From: Nemopilema nomurai
Lineage: Eukaryota; Cnidaria; Scyphozoa; Rhizostomeae; Rhizostomatidae
Assembly (NCBI GenBank): GCA_003864495.1
Contig: ML133420.1
Coordinates: 3,249,852-3,313,851 of the forward strand
DNA length: 64,000 bases
Reading direction: 5' to 3'
Position 1 is the stretch's first letter; the number at the start of each line of letters is the position of its first letter. This document shows positions 61,831 through 64,000 of this stretch, one piece after another. The notes under the pieces are model-generated. The model was not told where the DNA came from, made no database searches, and saw only the letters and a list, made by a program, of their open reading frames with translations. The position numbers and the translations under genes are program-made.

Positions 61831-63012
61831 TGTTGCATGCTCTGGTTAATTTTCACCCCCTTCCTTTGACAATAATTCTCCAACAATCTATAAATTTGAA
61901 AATGTTTTGCTTGAAATATGAGTTACATTGTAATAGTACATTATCGGAGAAAATAATGGTCAAGGAAGGGGAGTCGATTGCCCCCCATCATGTTTAAAAC
62001 TTGGGAAGTGGGGAAAGCCAACTCAAATTAGCGACTCGGAAAAAACAAATGCACTGGCTTCACCCCCACCTCCCCTCACTTCCTTCCTTTCACCCCTCCA
62101 TCCCCCTTTACCCCTCCTTTTCAAACATCAATCCCCGTCATTGGACCCTGCGGCCCTTAACTTGAAGCTTGATAAAATTTTCAAACCCAATAAAGAACCG
62201 ATTTTCAATAAAATTAATGTCAATAAATATCTTTTCACTCACTCAAGTACAGCTGACGCGAGTATTTCTAAATTCCTTATTGAGAGAAGTACTTTTTAAC
62301 AACAGTTCCTTACGCTTGAGATAGAAATATCGTTCTCACCTCCAACCTTCTCCGTTTATGGTAAGCGCTCCCATTGTGAATACGCCGTGTAAGGCTACAT
62401 TTTGATGAACTCAGCCTTGGCTGAAGCTTTGATGTAAGGTAAGCTCGCTTGCCCTTCTGGTACGATTTTAATTTTGGCTGTCCAAAACAAAACTTGTTAA
62501 AAAGCCATTGGGTTTTAAACTAAGTTTGAATTTCACTCCTGTTATTTCCACGAGGCCCGGGTTTCTTTCGAAGCAAGGTGGCTCCATGATTGGGCCTAAA
62601 ATCTTCCCGCTTCGGGTTTGCAAGCCAGCGTTTTAACAGATCACGGTCAGTCGGGAACCGAAAAAGGGACTTTTCAACTCCAGTGCAATTATAGGCAGCA
62701 CAACGAACTATTTTTTTAAGTTTATTTAAGGCAGAAAGTTACTGTAAAGCTTATAGACGGTCGAATCCTTATAGACGGCCTTATAAACAAGTCACTTGTG
62801 ACGTCAACCGATCAATTTTAACGACCCGTTGCGATAATCTCGTTTCCGCTTCGGAAAATTCCCGAGTAATGGCAGTGACGTATTTGACGTGTTAAAGTGC
62901 GAAAAGCAGGAAAATGGTGATGCTAATGAAAATAATATTATCAGATTTGAATTCAGTGGAACATTCTGCGTAGAATAAGGCAAACTTTTTTTGCGTGTCA
63001 GTTCTCCTTTAA
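61831..63012. other. Upstream flank of the transposase relic; pyrimidine-rich tract
   Basis: 62040-62125 is strongly C/T-rich on the plus strand. Otherwise no gene, RNA or repeat recognised up to the start of composite copy B. Confidence 0.45.
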
Positions 63013-64000
63013 GGCTGATTTCCACGAGACGAATTTCGCCTCGAATTTCACCACGAAGCGATTTCGCGGCGTATTGGCGCCCAATTCCAAAATTTCATAT
63101 ATGATAAAAGTTTTACTGATAAAAACAAAATTAACAACTTTGAAATTATTATAGTTGAAGCGTTAAACAAAGGAAACAATTTTGGGTAAGAAAAGTCTAC
63201 GAAGAGCATTTAGAGAAAGGAGAATTTCATCTGTTGGTAAGGGACTTGAGGCTACATGACCACGAGTAGTTTTTCAATGTTTTCGGATGTCACCCTTAAC
63301 GTTTGAAGAACTGTTATCCTTGGTTGGTTCAAAAATCTCGAAGCAAAATACCGTTATGTGTGATCCGGTGGTAACAGGGGATGCCCAGAGCACAACCATG
63401 ACTCGCCGCATGTCCTGACCATTGACTTGCTTTATACAATCCAAAGGCGACTACAAAGCAAAGGGATTTTCCATTCTGCTCAATAAAAAGTGAAAGTACT
63501 GCCCAATTTATTGTTCAAAGCCTATTTGGATAGCGGCTGTTATTCGTGAAAAGAAAGTAGTAGTTTTTGGCCAGTTTTGCTTTTACCTTGATTAGCCAAG
63601 GACATGCACAAACCTGATACATGTTGAACCAAGATACACGACAGTATCCACCTAGACGACTCTGGTGGACGCATCTGAGGTGAATACAGTGGAGCAGTAG
63701 GCAATCTTCGGACGCCTAGCAGCGTATACAATACAAAGGAATAAACTGAAAATCTTGAGGTATCATCAAAGTTATTTTTGATACCGTTTGTCAAACCTGC
63801 AATTAAAAACCTGCATCTCAATCTGATGTTCGCTGCTTTATTACTATTTGAAAGAAAGCAAACATCTCCAGCCTGTTTACCTCAAATTACCTTGGATTGG
63901 TGACGTTTCGCTAAAATTTGAAAATCAGATTGAAAAAGCCATCAATTTCTGCTATTCAGCTGTGAATCCTCGTGTGGTCTACAGTGCTAAGACCATGTTT
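63013..64000 (+). mobile_element. Copy B of the composite Harbinger/Penelope repeat, cut by the window end
   Basis: Starts after CTTTAA with GGCTGATTTCCACGAG and follows copy A to the last base, including the damaged transposase start and the beginning of the Penelope part. It is expected to continue past 64000. Confidence 0.85.

Overview
The window is animal nuclear DNA: AT-rich, with many short introns, GT-AG (and some unusual) splice sites, poly-A signals, low gene density and several classes of decayed transposon. The gene content (a dystroglycan-like giant, a leucine-rich-repeat multi-pass receptor, a free-standing P2X7-type C-terminal domain, Penelope, Gypsy and Harbinger relics) fits a marine invertebrate, most likely a cnidarian; the phylum is inference. 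I recognise families from memory of their motifs, not from any search.

Layout. 1-14613 (+): the 3' part of a huge dystroglycan-like membrane protein. One exon open from base 1 to 10866 encodes 16 tandem cadherin-like plus SEA-like modules, followed by a transmembrane exon, a cysteine cluster and an acidic cytoplasmic tail with two PPxY motifs. One in-frame TAA (9259-9261) breaks the reading frame. 16758-33167 (+): TAF2, the TFIID subunit, assembled here as 33 phase-consistent exons of 1,142 codons, with two probable U12-type introns and one probable GC-AG intron. 34342-36639 (-): a 303-residue multi-pass membrane protein with a C-terminal coiled coil, tentatively BRI3BP/TMEM109-like, convergent with TAF2. 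38171-40566 (+): a PHETA/sesquipedalian PH-domain protein in two exons, divergent from the previous gene.

41801-44297 is a transposon graveyard (Gypsy, PIF/Harbinger, Penelope). A Harbinger/Penelope composite of about 1 kb recurs at the right edge (63013-64000). 45966-49280 (+) is an intronless LRR / cysteine-rich / multi-pass receptor broken by two compensating frameshifts in A-runs. 50011-52600 is a satellite of exactly 185 units of 14 bp with no indel. 53402-58560 is a nested set of inverted repeats holding a two-exon gene for a P2X7-type C-terminal domain. 59062-61830 (-) is a relic of a transposase-derived gene with conserved splice sites but no catalytic middle part.

The genes do not form an operon or an obvious pathway. 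The most unusual items are the giant dystroglycan-like array, the two minor-class introns in TAF2, and the perfectly registered 14-bp array. Several genes carry single lesions (one stop, homopolymer indels), so raw-read or transcript checks decide between assembly error and real pseudogenisation.
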